From the IMG/VR virus record IMGVR_UViG_3300027963_000110, positions 1-47,378 of that record: a DNA stretch of 47,378 bases. One strand, written 5' to 3'. Both the position numbers and the translations under genes were made by a program. Shown one piece after another: positions 25,105-34,724 of this stretch. Position 1 is the first letter of the stretch. Every line of letters starts with the position of its first letter. The notes under the pieces were generated by a model. That model made no database searches and was not told the DNA's origin. It worked only from the letters and a program-made list of their open reading frames with translations. The stretch is from a virus.

Positions 25105-25815
25105 ATGCCAGTAGTTAATAATCCATTAAAATCGTTGTATGGCTTTCAAAGTCCATCATTCAGCGTGAATGCTGCAGGCAATCTTGTGGCCAACAACATT
25201 ACCACCAACAATATCACAGCCAACAGTATATCAGTGATTGATATTGACTCCACAGGCACCAGCACTCTTACAGATTTATTGGTCACAGGTTCTACAGAAT
25301 TGCAAAACACTTTGGCAGTGGATGGTGATTCCATTTTTAATTCCACAGTATCCATCACAGATTCAACTGCTGCCACTTCACTGGTAGCGGCTGCTTTGAT
25401 TGTGACCGGAGGAGTGGCCATACAAAGCAATTTGAGAGTCAACAGCGATATCAACATAGGTCAAAATTTATTAGCACAGAACAATGTGCAAGCCAACAAT
25501 TCTTTGGTGTCCAACAGTATCACCACTGTGGATGATGGCAGCACTTTGAGCGATCTCACCATTGAACCTTTGGGTGATGTGATTTTTAGAACTGCCAGTC
25601 AAAGTGTGGAAGTGGGCAGAATAGATGCCACAGGATCCAACTTGCCTGTGCAAAACACCACCATCAACAATACCACCATAGGATTAACTGTGGCCAGCAC
25701 TGCTGCTTTTGTCAGCGGCACTGTGGTGAATACTCCCACCAATGCAGCCAATATCACCAGAAAAGACTACGTGGATCGTACTGCTGTGGCTTTTGCTGTG
25801 GCTTTGGGAGCATAG
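25105..25815 (+). CDS. Repetitive tail fibre protein
   Basis: 236 aa, rich in Asn, Thr, Val and Ile, with short beta repeats (NITTNNITANSI, GSTELQNTLAVDGDSIF, SNLRVNSDINIG, NNVQANNSLVSNSI) typical of slender trimeric fibre shafts. The C-terminus has ITRKDYVDRTAVAFAVALGA, close to the TRKDYVD segment that ends or begins many phage fibre heads. The N-terminus (NPLKSLYGFQSPSFSVN) may be an attachment tip. Behind a late element. Role as a thin fibre is inferred. Confidence 0.65.
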   Translation: MPVVNNPLKSLYGFQSPSFSVNAAGNLVANNITTNNITANSISVIDIDSTGTSTLTDLLVTGSTELQNTLAVDGDSIFNSTVSITDSTAATSLVAAALIVTGGVAIQSNLRVNSDINIGQNLLAQNNVQANNSLVSNSITTVDDGSTLSDLTIEPLGDVIFRTASQSVEVGRIDATGSNLPVQNTTINNTTIGLTVASTAAFVSGTVVNTPTNAANITRKDYVDRTAVAFAVALGA

Positions 25816-25822
25816 GTAAATA
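25815..25822 (+). promoter_or_regulatory. T4-type late promoter element (GGTAAATA)
   Basis: Overlaps the stop of the fibre gene. Lies 27 nt before the ATG of the 2146-aa gene. Confidence 0.5.
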
Positions 25823-25849
25823 CAATGTCTAAACACAACTCTGTAAAAA

Positions 25850-28800
25850 ATGGCTAAAAAACAGTTAAAAAATTTTATATTTGAACCAGGTATTGGCAAG
25901 GATGATGGTCTATATCCCAATGCTGCCACACTGGTACTGGCCAACAAAGCATTTTTACAACAACAGGTTGTAGCATACATCAACTACAACATCGCCAACA
26001 GCATTGCACCTTATGTGGGATATACCTACGCTTCACAAAAATGTATCAGAGACGTGGGGTATTTCATAGACGCAGTCACACACGATTTAAGATATGGTGG
26101 CAATGTTAAATGTCGTCAGGTGGCAGATTATTTTTGGATAGACGGAGAACCTCAGATCCGAGGTGATGTCACACCAGAGACCACTGGACAGGCCTATCTG
26201 CGTGATATTATCAATCAATTCATACTGACCAAAACACCAGTCACTCCCACCTACGGCAATACCACACCTCAGGTATTCACTGCAGGCATCAGCACAGAGA
26301 GTGATGCTGCCACTGCCAACATAGTGTTGTGGAATATTTTCAGCACAGTGATCACCAACGGTCCCAGTGCAATGCCAGCCAAGGTACCAGGTGTGTCTTC
26401 CATCAGAGTGATTGGACAGATTGATCCCGCCAGCATATTATTGATTACTGATGTGGATTCAGGAAATATCTTATACAGTTTTGCTGATCCTGCCAATAGT
26501 ATTTCTGTGACCTATAAACAAGGACGCAGCAGCGGCGACGGCAATTTATTAAGTGATTTGGATTGGCCCACTTGGTGGCAGACCAGTGATTCAATCACCA
26601 CCATAGACTTGAGTGCTGATACCAGCACACTCACTGTGGATTCTAATATACAATTTTTTGTGGAAGAAGCTGCACAAACAATCAGACCTTGGGAATTCGG
26701 CACAGATGCCATTGAACGTATGCGTGTGGCAGCGCCTCAGGCCATGTTGGATGCTGACTTTGAATATGGATTACAACCAACCAAATGGCAGGCTCTGGGC
26801 ACTTTGAGAATGTATCCTTCCACATATGAAGTACCTGGCAGCGATCTGACTGTGTTGAGTTGTGTTACTGATGCATCAGTGAACACTGGATTTTTTGGTA
26901 GTTCATTGATCACTGTGACCACTTCAGGAGTGCATGGATTCACAGTGGGTCAACCCATTTCTGTGAAAGGATTAAACAGCACTGTGTCAGGATTTGCCAG
27001 AGCAGAAGGATCTTTTTTAGTGTACAGTGTGCCTAGTTCTGTGAGTTTCACTTACTATGCCAGTGCTAGAGTAGGCACCAGCAACGAACAAAGTTTGTTG
27101 ACTTCATTCATACAGATACGTCAAGCACAATTTTTCACAGGTGCTTCCATAGGTCAGCCCAGTTTTTCAGTGTTCACCAATGGTACCACACTCAGCATAG
27201 TCACTGCATTATTGGCCACCACAGGAGCCACGTCATTTGTTTACATCGGATCAGCACCTACTGTGGGTTCACCCATAACAGGTCCTGCAGAAATTCCAGT
27301 GGGCACCAGTGTGTCAGGCACAGTGGGCGCTGCTTCTGTGACCACCAATGTGTTATTGAACACTCTGGTCACTGACACTCAAATTAGTTTGACCAATCTC
27401 ACTGGCATACAAACCAGCATGGCTTTGGACGTGGGCGGCACAGCATCCACCATCAACACCATAGTGGGCAGTGCATTATCATTGAGCAATCAATTGGGCG
27501 TGGCATACAAAGGTAGAGATGGTGTCAACAATGCTGTGACTGGCACTCTCACTGCTCCAGTAGGAGTAGGTGCACAATTTAATGTGACTCGCAGTGCTGG
27601 AGTATACACTTTGGTTCAAACTCCAGGAGCATCACCCACACCATTCAACTATCAAAAAGGTGACAGATTAAAAATATTAGGCACCAGTTTGGGTGGCGCT
27701 ACACCAGCCAATGACGTTAATATTTTAATCACTGCCGCAGGCACTGGTGGTGACATAGACTCATTCACATTCACAGGCACTTCCATCTTGGGCGGTGCCA
27801 CTTACCTCAACATAGGACACACCGGTTACACCGGCAGCACAGGCAGTGGATTTCAAATCAATGTCACCAGAACAGGTGGCACAGGCACATATTCTATCAG
27901 CTCAGTAGCAGCAGGCACTGGTTATGTTGTGACTGAACAGGTCACATTTGCAGGCACTCTTTTTGGTGGCACATCACCAGCCAATGACATTGTGTTGGAA
28001 ATAGCTTCTGTGACTGGCACAGGCGATGTATTAACTTTCACACCAGTGGGCTCACCAGTGGGGTCATCAGGAGATGTCACTTATTCAGGCACACCAGCTC
28101 CCAACGTGTCACACTTGGGCAATGGAGCAGAATTTAACATAACCAGAAGCAATGGAGCATATTCAGTCACACTGAACAATGCAGGCACATTGTATGAAGA
28201 AGGCAACACAGTTGCAGTATCGGGCACCACACTGAATGGTGCTACTCCAACCAACGATGCCACCATTGAAATCACAGGAGTCACAGGAGGAGTCATAGAC
28301 ACAATCACCATCAGTGGAGTGGGTTATGCAGGTGATTCCATCACAGTGTATCCTACAGTGAGCATCAGTGAACCCATCACTGGCAACATCGCTGCTGGCA
28401 CAGCTCTAAACGTGGGAGCCATTGCCACTGTACAAGTGGATTTTCAAGCTCCACACGGATTGGTTCCAGGCACCACCATATTGAGTCAGGTCACTTCGCA
28501 ACCTGCACCAGAATTAGCATCCACAGCTAGAACCATCACAGGCAGCGGCACATGGTCTGTGGCTGCTCTGGGTGGAACTTTTGTGGCAGTGAGATCCGGT
28601 GCCACAGCCACACAGAGATCCACCAACGGACAAACTTGGGCAGCAGGCGGAGCATTGGATTCAACAGCTTCATGGATTTCCGTGGCAGCTGGCAGAGTGA
28701 GTGGCGTTGATTATTTTGTGGTTATAGCTTCTGGCAGCACTTCTGCTGCTTGGTCTGTGAACAGTGGACAGAGTTGGACTGCTGCTGCTCTACCCAGCGG

Positions 28801-31800
28801 CGCCAACTGGAGCAAAGTGGCCTATGGTGACGGTGTATTTGTGGCTGTGTCCACAGGTGGCACTGCTGCTGCCTACAGCACTGATGGTGGAGCCAATTGG
28901 TCAGCCAGCACACTGCCCAGCAGCGGCACATGGACCGGCGTAGCCTCAGGTTTGATAGGAACTTCCACATATTTTGTAGCAGTGGCTTCAGGCGGCACGG
29001 TGGCTGCATATTCACCAGACTATGGAGTCAACTGGATTGCCACAGGAGCACTGCCAGCCTCAGCCACATGGAGTGCTGTGAGTTACGGCAACAACAGGTT
29101 TGTGGCCATCAGCTCCGGCAGTACCAATGCAGCATTTTCCACCAATGGAACCACTTGGACACTGAGCACTCTGCCCAGCAGCACCACATGGAATGAAATA
29201 ATTTACGGCGATGACGTATTTTTAATCACTGCCACAGGCACCACATCAGCTCTCACTTCATTCACTGGTGAAACAGGATCATTCACTGCAAGAACTTTGG
29301 CCACTTCATCCACTTGGGATTCTTTGGCTTACACTTATTACACTGGTCAAGGATTTGGAAGATTTGTGCTCACTGATCAATCAACCACTGCATTGGAAAT
29401 CAATCTCACTTCAGCCAATCACCAGTTGGGCACAGGACCACACGTGGTATCTTCAGTGCCCAGCCCAGCTACCATAAGATTTGTGGCCAGAACCACAGGC
29501 ATCATCAATATCTCCGGCAGTTCTATCACAGGAGTGGTGTATGCCAGACCAGACAGTTTCTTTGTGCATAGACCATTTGATGGTGGAGTACAGTTGGGCA
29601 CAGGTAACCCCAGCCATGGTGCACAGGCCATCAGACAGAGCAAGAAATATATCAGATATCAATCAGGCAAAGGCATCATGTACACCACTGGAGGATTATT
29701 TGCTCCCAGTTACAATTTGTCAGGAGCCACAGCATCTGGCACAGCAGTGAACAGTTTGATCACATTCACAGCAGATGACACAGATCACGGAGTGCAGGCA
29801 GGCTGTGTGATAGAAACCATAGGATTTGTGAGTTTTGAATACAATGGAGAATTCACTGTGGAGAGTGTGATAGATGCACGCAGTTTCACTGCCAGATCAG
29901 CAGTGGTATTGAGCACCACCACAGCACTGTTGGGCACTGAATGCAAAATGCTTATCAAATATTGGCATGGTTCAACTGTGCGTATAGGTGCATTTGATGA
30001 ACAGAACGGAATATTCTATCAGTATGATGGCGAAGAGATGGCAGTGGTGCGCAGAAGCAGCACCAATCAATTGACAGGTACCATTGCTGTGAACACAGAC
30101 AGCAATCAAATCACTGGCACAGGCACAAGATTTCAAGATCAATTAAAAGTAGGAGATAAGATTGTAATCAGAGGCATGAGTCATTTGGTGACTCAATTGA
30201 ATTCTCAAACAGCCATGACAGTGGCTCCAGACTGGCGAGGTGCCAACAGTATTGTGGGAGCCCGAGTGTGTATCACTGAAGAATTATATGTGCCACAGAG
30301 TCAATGGAATTTGGACAAATTGGATGGCACAGGACCCAGCGGATATAATCTACTACCATGGCGCATGCAGATGTTGGGCATGCAGTATTCATGGTATGCA
30401 GCAGGATTCATTGAATGGATGCTGCGAGGAGCTGACGGAAAATTTGTGTTCTTACACAAGATAAGAAATTCCAATACCAACACCGAAGCTTACATGCGTA
30501 CTGCCAACTTGCCTGTGAGATATGAAGTGGAAAATCGTTCAGCATTGAGTGAATTATACTCTGCAGTGAATTCTTCTCAAACCACCATAGAATTAGTTGA
30601 TGCTCGTAGATTTCCTGACAATGGTGTAATTTACGTAGGCAATGAATTGATATCATACAATGGAAAATCAGGCAGATCTTTGACTGGATGTACCCGATCA
30701 GCTTCATTTGGTTCATTCACTTCTGGAATCAACAGAGTATACACAGGTGGCACAGCATCATCATATTCCGTGGGCACTGGAGTCACATTGGTCAGTTGCA
30801 CAGCCACTCCCACTATCAGTCACTGGGGGTCAGCGTTGCTCACTGATGGTTTATTTGATGAAGACCGAGGATACATTTTTAACTATGCTGCCACAGGATT
30901 GAGTGTGAGCACTGCCAAACAGACTGCCTTTATGATCAGATTGGCTCCATCTGTTTCCAATGCATTGGTGGGAGATTTGGGTGAAAGAGATTTATTAAAC
31001 AGAGCACAATTGTTATTGAATGAAGTGGCAGTGACCACTGACACAGGCTCAGGCACTGTGGTTATAGAAGGAGTATTGAATCCAAGAAATTATCCTGCCA
31101 ATCCATCCAACATCACTTGGACAGGTCTGGCCAGCTCTGCTGCAGGAGGTCAACCAAGTTTTGCGCAGATAGCACTGGGGGGTTCTATCAACTGGGGAGG
31201 TGTGCCACTGACCACCACCACTGCTACCATACAAGGAGCACTGACCACCACTGTGAATGCTAGAGGATTCTCCACTGTCACACAGAACTTGACAGCCATT
31301 GCCAACTCAGGATTTAGAACTCGTTCGTTTCAAACCACCTCCAATGATTTTTATATCACCAACACAGCTTATGATGCATTAACCAGTACTCCTTTGAGAG
31401 TGGGTGACAGACTGTCAGAGGGTACTTTTGTCACTGCAGGACAGAGTATTTCCAATATTACTCGTGCATATTTGGGGAGTATATACACCAGAATTGAAAT
31501 GAGTTCTGCTGCCAACGGCAACAGTACTATTGGTGTCAACGTGACCATCAGTGTGCAGAACAGTATCTCAACCAACTATGCCAGCGCCTATGTGAATGGC
31601 AGAACAGATTTTTTAATCACTAACGCAGAAGCAACATCTTCCAACATCACAGTGGGTGATGTATTGCTGGTCTCCACTTTTGTGATCAGCAGTCAGACAG
31701 TGGCCACCATCACCAGTTCATATGCCACGGTCAGCGGAGTAGCTTACACACGCATAGTGATGAGCAGTGCAGCCAATGCCACTCAGGCAGTGAACACCGC

Positions 31801-32290
31801 CACTGCTACCACAGTCACAGCTGCCGGCACAGGAGCAACTTACACAGGTAACTTCATATTCTTCACACAGGCCACTTGGAACAACTCGGGCGCTTCCAAT
31901 GGTACCAGAGTGGCCACTTCATTCACACAATTTCCAGCCAACACTTCTGTGAGTGCTGTGAGCAATAGAAGATTGGGCAGCACCACTGTGATCAGAGCCA
32001 CGTTCACACAGACACTGGCCACTTTGGTGTCAGCTGCAGGCACAGTGACCTTCCAGTTTGGCGATCCACAGTTTGCACTGCCAGGTGAACAGGTGTTTTC
32101 ATTCTTGTTGCAACCAGGAGCATTGGCTGCTTTGAGTTTGAAAGAATTAAAAGAGTTAACCACCACTGCCATAGGTGGCAGAGGCACGTTCCCCAATGGT
32201 CCAGACGTGTTGGCCATCAATATCTACAAGATATCAGGCTCAGCAGTGAATGGATCTGTTATTTTGCGATGGGGTGAAGCTCAGGCGTAA
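25850..32290 (+). CDS. Giant structural protein with beta modules and propeller repeats (2146 aa)
   Basis: Largest product in the window. The N-terminus has the helical module KCIRDVGYFIDAVTHDLRYGGN (also in the 2006-aa protein). Residues about 565-835 hold three copies of a roughly 80-residue beta module (GAxFNVTR...Y...GD......GTxLGGATPxND). About 893-1153 hold BNR/Asp-box-like blades (STNGQTWAA, STDGGANWSAS, SPDYGVNW, STNGTTW). From about 1236 the sequence changes to DSFFVHRPFDGGVQLGTG, RQSKKYIRYQSGKG, GAFDEQNGIFYQYDG and VIRGMSHLVT, a core conserved in marine T4-like virion proteins of baseplate or fibre type. The C-terminus ends in INIYKISGSAVNGSVILRWGEAQA. Its last 32 bases overlap the antisense cupin gene. 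Role: probably a baseplate-anchored fibre. I cannot name a T4 homologue. Confidence 0.7.
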   Translation: MAKKQLKNFIFEPGIGKDDGLYPNAATLVLANKAFLQQQVVAYINYNIANSIAPYVGYTYASQKCIRDVGYFIDAVTHDLRYGGNVKCRQVADYFWIDGEPQIRGDVTPETTGQAYLRDIINQFILTKTPVTPTYGNTTPQVFTAGISTESDAATANIVLWNIFSTVITNGPSAMPAKVPGVSSIRVIGQIDPASILLITDVDSGNILYSFADPANSISVTYKQGRSSGDGNLLSDLDWPTWWQTSDSITTIDLSADTSTLTVDSNIQFFVEEAAQTIRPWEFGTDAIERMRVAAPQAMLDADFEYGLQPTKWQALGTLRMYPSTYEVPGSDLTVLSCVTDASVNTGFFGSSLITVTTSGVHGFTVGQPISVKGLNSTVSGFARAEGSFLVYSVPSSVSFTYYASARVGTSNEQSLLTSFIQIRQAQFFTGASIGQPSFSVFTNGTTLSIVTALLATTGATSFVYIGSAPTVGSPITGPAEIPVGTSVSGTVGAASVTTNVLLNTLVTDTQISLTNLTGIQTSMALDVGGTASTINTIVGSALSLSNQLGVAYKGRDGVNNAVTGTLTAPVGVGAQFNVTRSAGVYTLVQTPGASPTPFNYQKGDRLKILGTSLGGATPANDVNILITAAGTGGDIDSFTFTGTSILGGATYLNIGHTGYTGSTGSGFQINVTRTGGTGTYSISSVAAGTGYVVTEQVTFAGTLFGGTSPANDIVLEIASVTGTGDVLTFTPVGSPVGSSGDVTYSGTPAPNVSHLGNGAEFNITRSNGAYSVTLNNAGTLYEEGNTVAVSGTTLNGATPTNDATIEITGVTGGVIDTITISGVGYAGDSITVYPTVSISEPITGNIAAGTALNVGAIATVQVDFQAPHGLVPGTTILSQVTSQPAPELASTARTITGSGTWSVAALGGTFVAVRSGATATQRSTNGQTWAAGGALDSTASWISVAAGRVSGVDYFVVIASGSTSAAWSVNSGQSWTAAALPSGANWSKVAYGDGVFVAVSTGGTAAAYSTDGGANWSASTLPSSGTWTGVASGLIGTSTYFVAVASGGTVAAYSPDYGVNWIATGALPASATWSAVSYGNNRFVAISSGSTNAAFSTNGTTWTLSTLPSSTTWNEIIYGDDVFLITATGTTSALTSFTGETGSFTARTLATSSTWDSLAYTYYTGQGFGRFVLTDQSTTALEINLTSANHQLGTGPHVVSSVPSPATIRFVARTTGIINISGSSITGVVYARPDSFFVHRPFDGGVQLGTGNPSHGAQAIRQSKKYIRYQSGKGIMYTTGGLFAPSYNLSGATASGTAVNSLITFTADDTDHGVQAGCVIETIGFVSFEYNGEFTVESVIDARSFTARSAVVLSTTTALLGTECKMLIKYWHGSTVRIGAFDEQNGIFYQYDGEEMAVVRRSSTNQLTGTIAVNTDSNQITGTGTRFQDQLKVGDKIVIRGMSHLVTQLNSQTAMTVAPDWRGANSIVGARVCITEELYVPQSQWNLDKLDGTGPSGYNLLPWRMQMLGMQYSWYAAGFIEWMLRGADGKFVFLHKIRNSNTNTEAYMRTANLPVRYEVENRSALSELYSAVNSSQTTIELVDARRFPDNGVIYVGNELISYNGKSGRSLTGCTRSASFGSFTSGINRVYTGGTASSYSVGTGVTLVSCTATPTISHWGSALLTDGLFDEDRGYIFNYAATGLSVSTAKQTAFMIRLAPSVSNALVGDLGERDLLNRAQLLLNEVAVTTDTGSGTVVIEGVLNPRNYPANPSNITWTGLASSAAGGQPSFAQIALGGSINWGGVPLTTTTATIQGALTTTVNARGFSTVTQNLTAIANSGFRTRSFQTTSNDFYITNTAYDALTSTPLRVGDRLSEGTFVTAGQSISNITRAYLGSIYTRIEMSSAANGNSTIGVNVTISVQNSISTNYASAYVNGRTDFLITNAEATSSNITVGDVLLVSTFVISSQTVATITSSYATVSGVAYTRIVMSSAANATQAVNTATATTVTAAGTGATYTGNFIFFTQATWNNSGASNGTRVATSFTQFPANTSVSAVSNRRLGSTTVIRATFTQTLATLVSAAGTVTFQFGDPQFALPGEQVFSFLLQPGALAALSLKELKELTTTAIGGRGTFPNGPDVLAINIYKISGSAVNGSVILRWGEAQA
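27546..28350 (+). repeat. Three coding repeats of an 80-residue beta module
   Basis: Units begin GAQFNVTRSAG, SGFQINVTRTGG and GAEFNITRSNG. Each then has a G-T-x-L/F-x-G-x-(T/S)-P-x-N-D turn. A fourth related unit lies in the 1794-aa protein near 5660-5870. Confidence 0.7.
28530..29310 (+). repeat. Asp-box/BNR-like repeats (predicted beta-propeller)
   Basis: Six or so units with S-x-(N/D)-x-G-x-(T/N/S)-W followed by a hydrophobic V/A-x-Y/S-G strand, as in sialidase-type propellers. No sialidase catalytic Arg triad can be assigned. Confidence 0.6.
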
Positions 32291-32663
32291 CAGTTTTTTG
32301 ACTGTCACCAGGCACTATTCTATAATTGTCTTCCACGCTGTCTGCAGTGGAAACTTCTGTGATTGAACTGTTGTCCAACACAGCTTCCAATTGATGAGGT
32401 TGTAGAGGAGGATTGTGCCAAGTTTGACCTTCGCTTAATTCCTTCTGATATATTTTAGCATCCTTGGTGTCTATCCAACGCACTAAAAATTTTCCAGAAT
32501 TCACAAACCAAGTTTCCTCTTTGTGTTTGTGAAAATGCAGTGAACACTTGTTGCCTGCTTTGGTAAACACTAAAATTTTTCCACAGTAATTGTCATTGGT
32601 GGCCCATATTAATTCATAACCCCAACCTTTGTCTATTTTGCCTTCTTGTCTATTCACGGTCAT
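32259..32663 (-). CDS. Cupin, phosphomannose-isomerase type II-like sugar enzyme
   Basis: 134 aa, a single cupin barrel. Motif 1 is intact: G37-x5-H43-x-H45-x4-E50-x6-G57 (LHFHKHKEETWFVNSG). Motif 2 has NPPLQPHQ with H90. The opening DKGWGYELIW is like the K-P-W-G-Y-E start of type II mannose-6-phosphate isomerase cupins. The likely role is isomerising or epimerising a sugar phosphate or nucleotide sugar. Its start overlaps the end of the HldD-like gene by 14 bases, so it is the last gene of the minus operon. The substrate is unknown, and a metal-binding role in sugar synthesis is inferred from neighbours. Confidence 0.7.
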   Translation of the reverse strand: MTVNRQEGKIDKGWGYELIWATNDNYCGKILVFTKAGNKCSLHFHKHKEETWFVNSGKFLVRWIDTKDAKIYQKELSEGQTWHNPPLQPHQLEAVLDNSSITEVSTADSVEDNYRIVPGDSQKTVTPELHPIAK

Positions 32664-33477
32664 TGCGAATATATTCCTCTATGGTTTTGTATTGGATGTT
32701 CACATGAGTATTTAAAAGAGTTGTGTCAGCACAGGTATAAGTTTGATACTGTGCTTTTAATTGTGTTGGCATGGGCACTAATTCTATACGAGCATTGTAT
32801 TTTTTGGCAATTATTTCTGCTACTTCAGCAAAACTTGTGGGTGTTCCTGTGCCCACATTAAAAATACCACTCACATCTTTGGTCAACATTTGTTCATGCA
32901 CATCACAAACATCATCCACGCACACAAAATCTCTCAGATATTTTTCACTATTTTCAAAAAGTTTAATTACTCCTGCTTGTTGAGCTTGTTGAATAAATTT
33001 TGAAATGGGCGATGCTTGGTTGCCTTTGTGTTCTTCATGTGCTCCATACACATTAAAATATCTAAATCCTTGCACTGATATGTTGTATTCACTGTAAGGA
33101 ACAGATTTAATCATTCTATCAAACAAAAATTTACTCCAAGCATAAGCACTCAATGGAGACATGGCAGCATCTTCTTTGAAATTTTTTGTTAGACCATACA
33201 CACTGGCTGAGCTGGCGTATTGAAAATTAATACCCATCATATCACACAGGTACAATAATTTACAACTGAAATCAAAATTTTGAATCATTATTTTTTCCAC
33301 ATCTGTTTCTGTGGTGCTGCTGATAGCACCCAAGTGTATCACTTGATCGTGTTTGGTTACATCTGGCATCACATCAGGAATATAATCATATCCTTCCACT
33401 GTGTGTCCTTTGTTCACAAGATGTTTGAATAGATTTTGACCGATAAATCCTTTGTGTCCTGTGATTAATATTCTCAT
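32650..33477 (-). CDS. hldD: HldD-like ADP-heptose 6-epimerase / NAD-dependent epimerase
   Basis: 275 aa extended short-chain dehydrogenase. The NAD(P) site is TGHKGFIGQ (G7, G10, G13). Active-site residues are Ser89/Ser90 in YASSASVYG and the Tyr112-x3-Lys116 pair in YAWSK. HLGAISSTTETD, FRYFNVYGAHEEHKG, ASPISKF and DFVCVDDV match HldD (ADP-L-glycero-D-manno-heptose 6-epimerase) better than generic UDP-sugar epimerases. It is shorter than the roughly 310-residue bacterial enzyme. It overlaps the upstream hldE-like stop by 4 bases (ATGA). Family known reaction: ADP-D-glycero-manno-heptose to the L-glycero form. Use of that substrate here is inferred from the adjacent HldE. Confidence 0.75.
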   Translation of the reverse strand: MRILITGHKGFIGQNLFKHLVNKGHTVEGYDYIPDVMPDVTKHDQVIHLGAISSTTETDVEKIMIQNFDFSCKLLYLCDMMGINFQYASSASVYGLTKNFKEDAAMSPLSAYAWSKFLFDRMIKSVPYSEYNISVQGFRYFNVYGAHEEHKGNQASPISKFIQQAQQAGVIKLFENSEKYLRDFVCVDDVCDVHEQMLTKDVSGIFNVGTGTPTSFAEVAEIIAKKYNARIELVPMPTQLKAQYQTYTCADTTLLNTHVNIQYKTIEEYIRNDRE

Positions 33478-34724
33478 GATTGTAATCTATCTATAATTTT
33501 TGTGGTGGAAAATCCTTCCACGGTGGGAAATATAATCACTCGTGCCAACTCATTGCCTACTGTGGTGGACACTGTGTAATCTCCACCTTTGACAATAATG
33601 TCTGGTTTAATTTCTTCTATGATTCTTTGTGGAGTATCTTCTGTGAATAGCACTACTTCGTCCACCCAAGGCAACATTTCCAATTGACGTTTTCTTGTGG
33701 CATAATCATTCACTGGTCTGCCTTCACCTTTTAATCTACGCACACTGGCATCATCGTTGATGCCTACTATTAACTTTTTACCTTGATTCCTAGCAAACTT
33801 TAATAATTCCAAATGTCCTGTGTGTAATATATCAAACACTCCATTGGTCCATACTGTGCCTTTGTTCAAATCTTCTTTGGTGACAGGCACAACACCAAAC
33901 TTTTCCACATTTCTTGCTGCAGCATAGCATGCCAATTCACAAGCACGTGGCACAGTCATGCCTTGTTTGATACCATATGCTATCACGGCCAACACAGTAT
34001 CACCTGCTCCGGTGACATCTGCCACTTCTCTCACGGGTTCTTTCACATGTGAGTACGATCCTTCTTTGGAAATGATATGAATACCTTTAGCTCCATCAGT
34101 GATTATAAGCCATGTCCAACTGTGTGTTTGAGCAAATTTCACAGCTGAATCCACATCAAAAGTGCCATTCCATGATTCATATTCTTTCATGTTGGGCTTA
34201 ACTAAAAATGCTCCATCATAATAATCAGCAGATTGTTTGGGATCTACCAACACCCATTGAGTTTTTTCTAAAATGTTTTTTACTGTGTGAGATTTAATAA
34301 CTCCTTTGGCATAATCACTGATTAATACCATACTTTTTTCTGTGAGAGAAAATAACAGTTGAGATAAACAACTATCTTTGATGTATTGTTTTTCTCTATC
34401 CCAACGCAGTATGTGTTGCCCTCTTTGTTCAACCAATCTTATTTTTGTTGTGGTAATAGGAGCATCTTCTGCTATGGATAAAAATACATTGCTGTTTTTT
34501 AATAAGTTTACTAAACTGTAACCGTCTGTGTCTTTGCCCACTGCTCCATACAATTGTACATCATTGTGAATGGCAGCCATATTCACTGCTAAATTAGCAG
34601 CACCACCTGGAGAAACTTTTTGATTTTGTTCTAATAAAATAGGAATGGGTGCTTCAGGTGACATGCGATCAGCAGTGCCCACGATCCAACGATCCAGCAT
34701 GATATCACCAAGTATTTTGATCAT
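33474..34724 (-). CDS. hldE: HldE-like bifunctional heptose-7-P kinase / heptose-1-P adenylyltransferase
   Basis: 416 aa with both domains in the usual order. The PfkB-type kinase (about 1-280) has GDIMLDRWIVG, SPGGAANLAVN (G40-G41) and the catalytic anion hole VTGAGDTV (GAGD at 239-242). The nucleotidyltransferase (about 289-416) has TNGVFDILHTGHLELL (HTGH at 301-304), RLKGEGRPV and IIVKGGDYT. The last residues (GFSTTKIIDRLQS) match the HldE end. It is shorter than E. coli HldE (about 477). Its ATG overlaps the Nudix stop by one base (TAATG), and hldD follows with a 4-base overlap. Known role: two steps of ADP-heptose synthesis. The isomerase GmhA and phosphatase GmhB are not in this window. 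Confidence 0.85.
   Translation of the reverse strand: MIKILGDIMLDRWIVGTADRMSPEAPIPILLEQNQKVSPGGAANLAVNMAAIHNDVQLYGAVGKDTDGYSLVNLLKNSNVFLSIAEDAPITTTKIRLVEQRGQHILRWDREKQYIKDSCLSQLLFSLTEKSMVLISDYAKGVIKSHTVKNILEKTQWVLVDPKQSADYYDGAFLVKPNMKEYESWNGTFDVDSAVKFAQTHSWTWLIITDGAKGIHIISKEGSYSHVKEPVREVADVTGAGDTVLAVIAYGIKQGMTVPRACELACYAAARNVEKFGVVPVTKEDLNKGTVWTNGVFDILHTGHLELLKFARNQGKKLIVGINDDASVRRLKGEGRPVNDYATRKRQLEMLPWVDEVVLFTEDTPQRIIEEIKPDIIVKGGDYTVSTTVGNELARVIIFPTVEGFSTTKIIDRLQS

Noticed and set aside
27546-28350. Regular repeats considered as a CRISPR-like array
   Set aside because: They are in-frame coding repeats of about 240 bases with diverged copies, not short identical repeats with spacers.
32290-32305. 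Short inverted repeat ACAGT...ACTGT at the convergent ends of the giant gene and cupin
   Set aside because: Only a 5-bp AT-containing stem inside the cupin coding end. Too weak to call a terminator.
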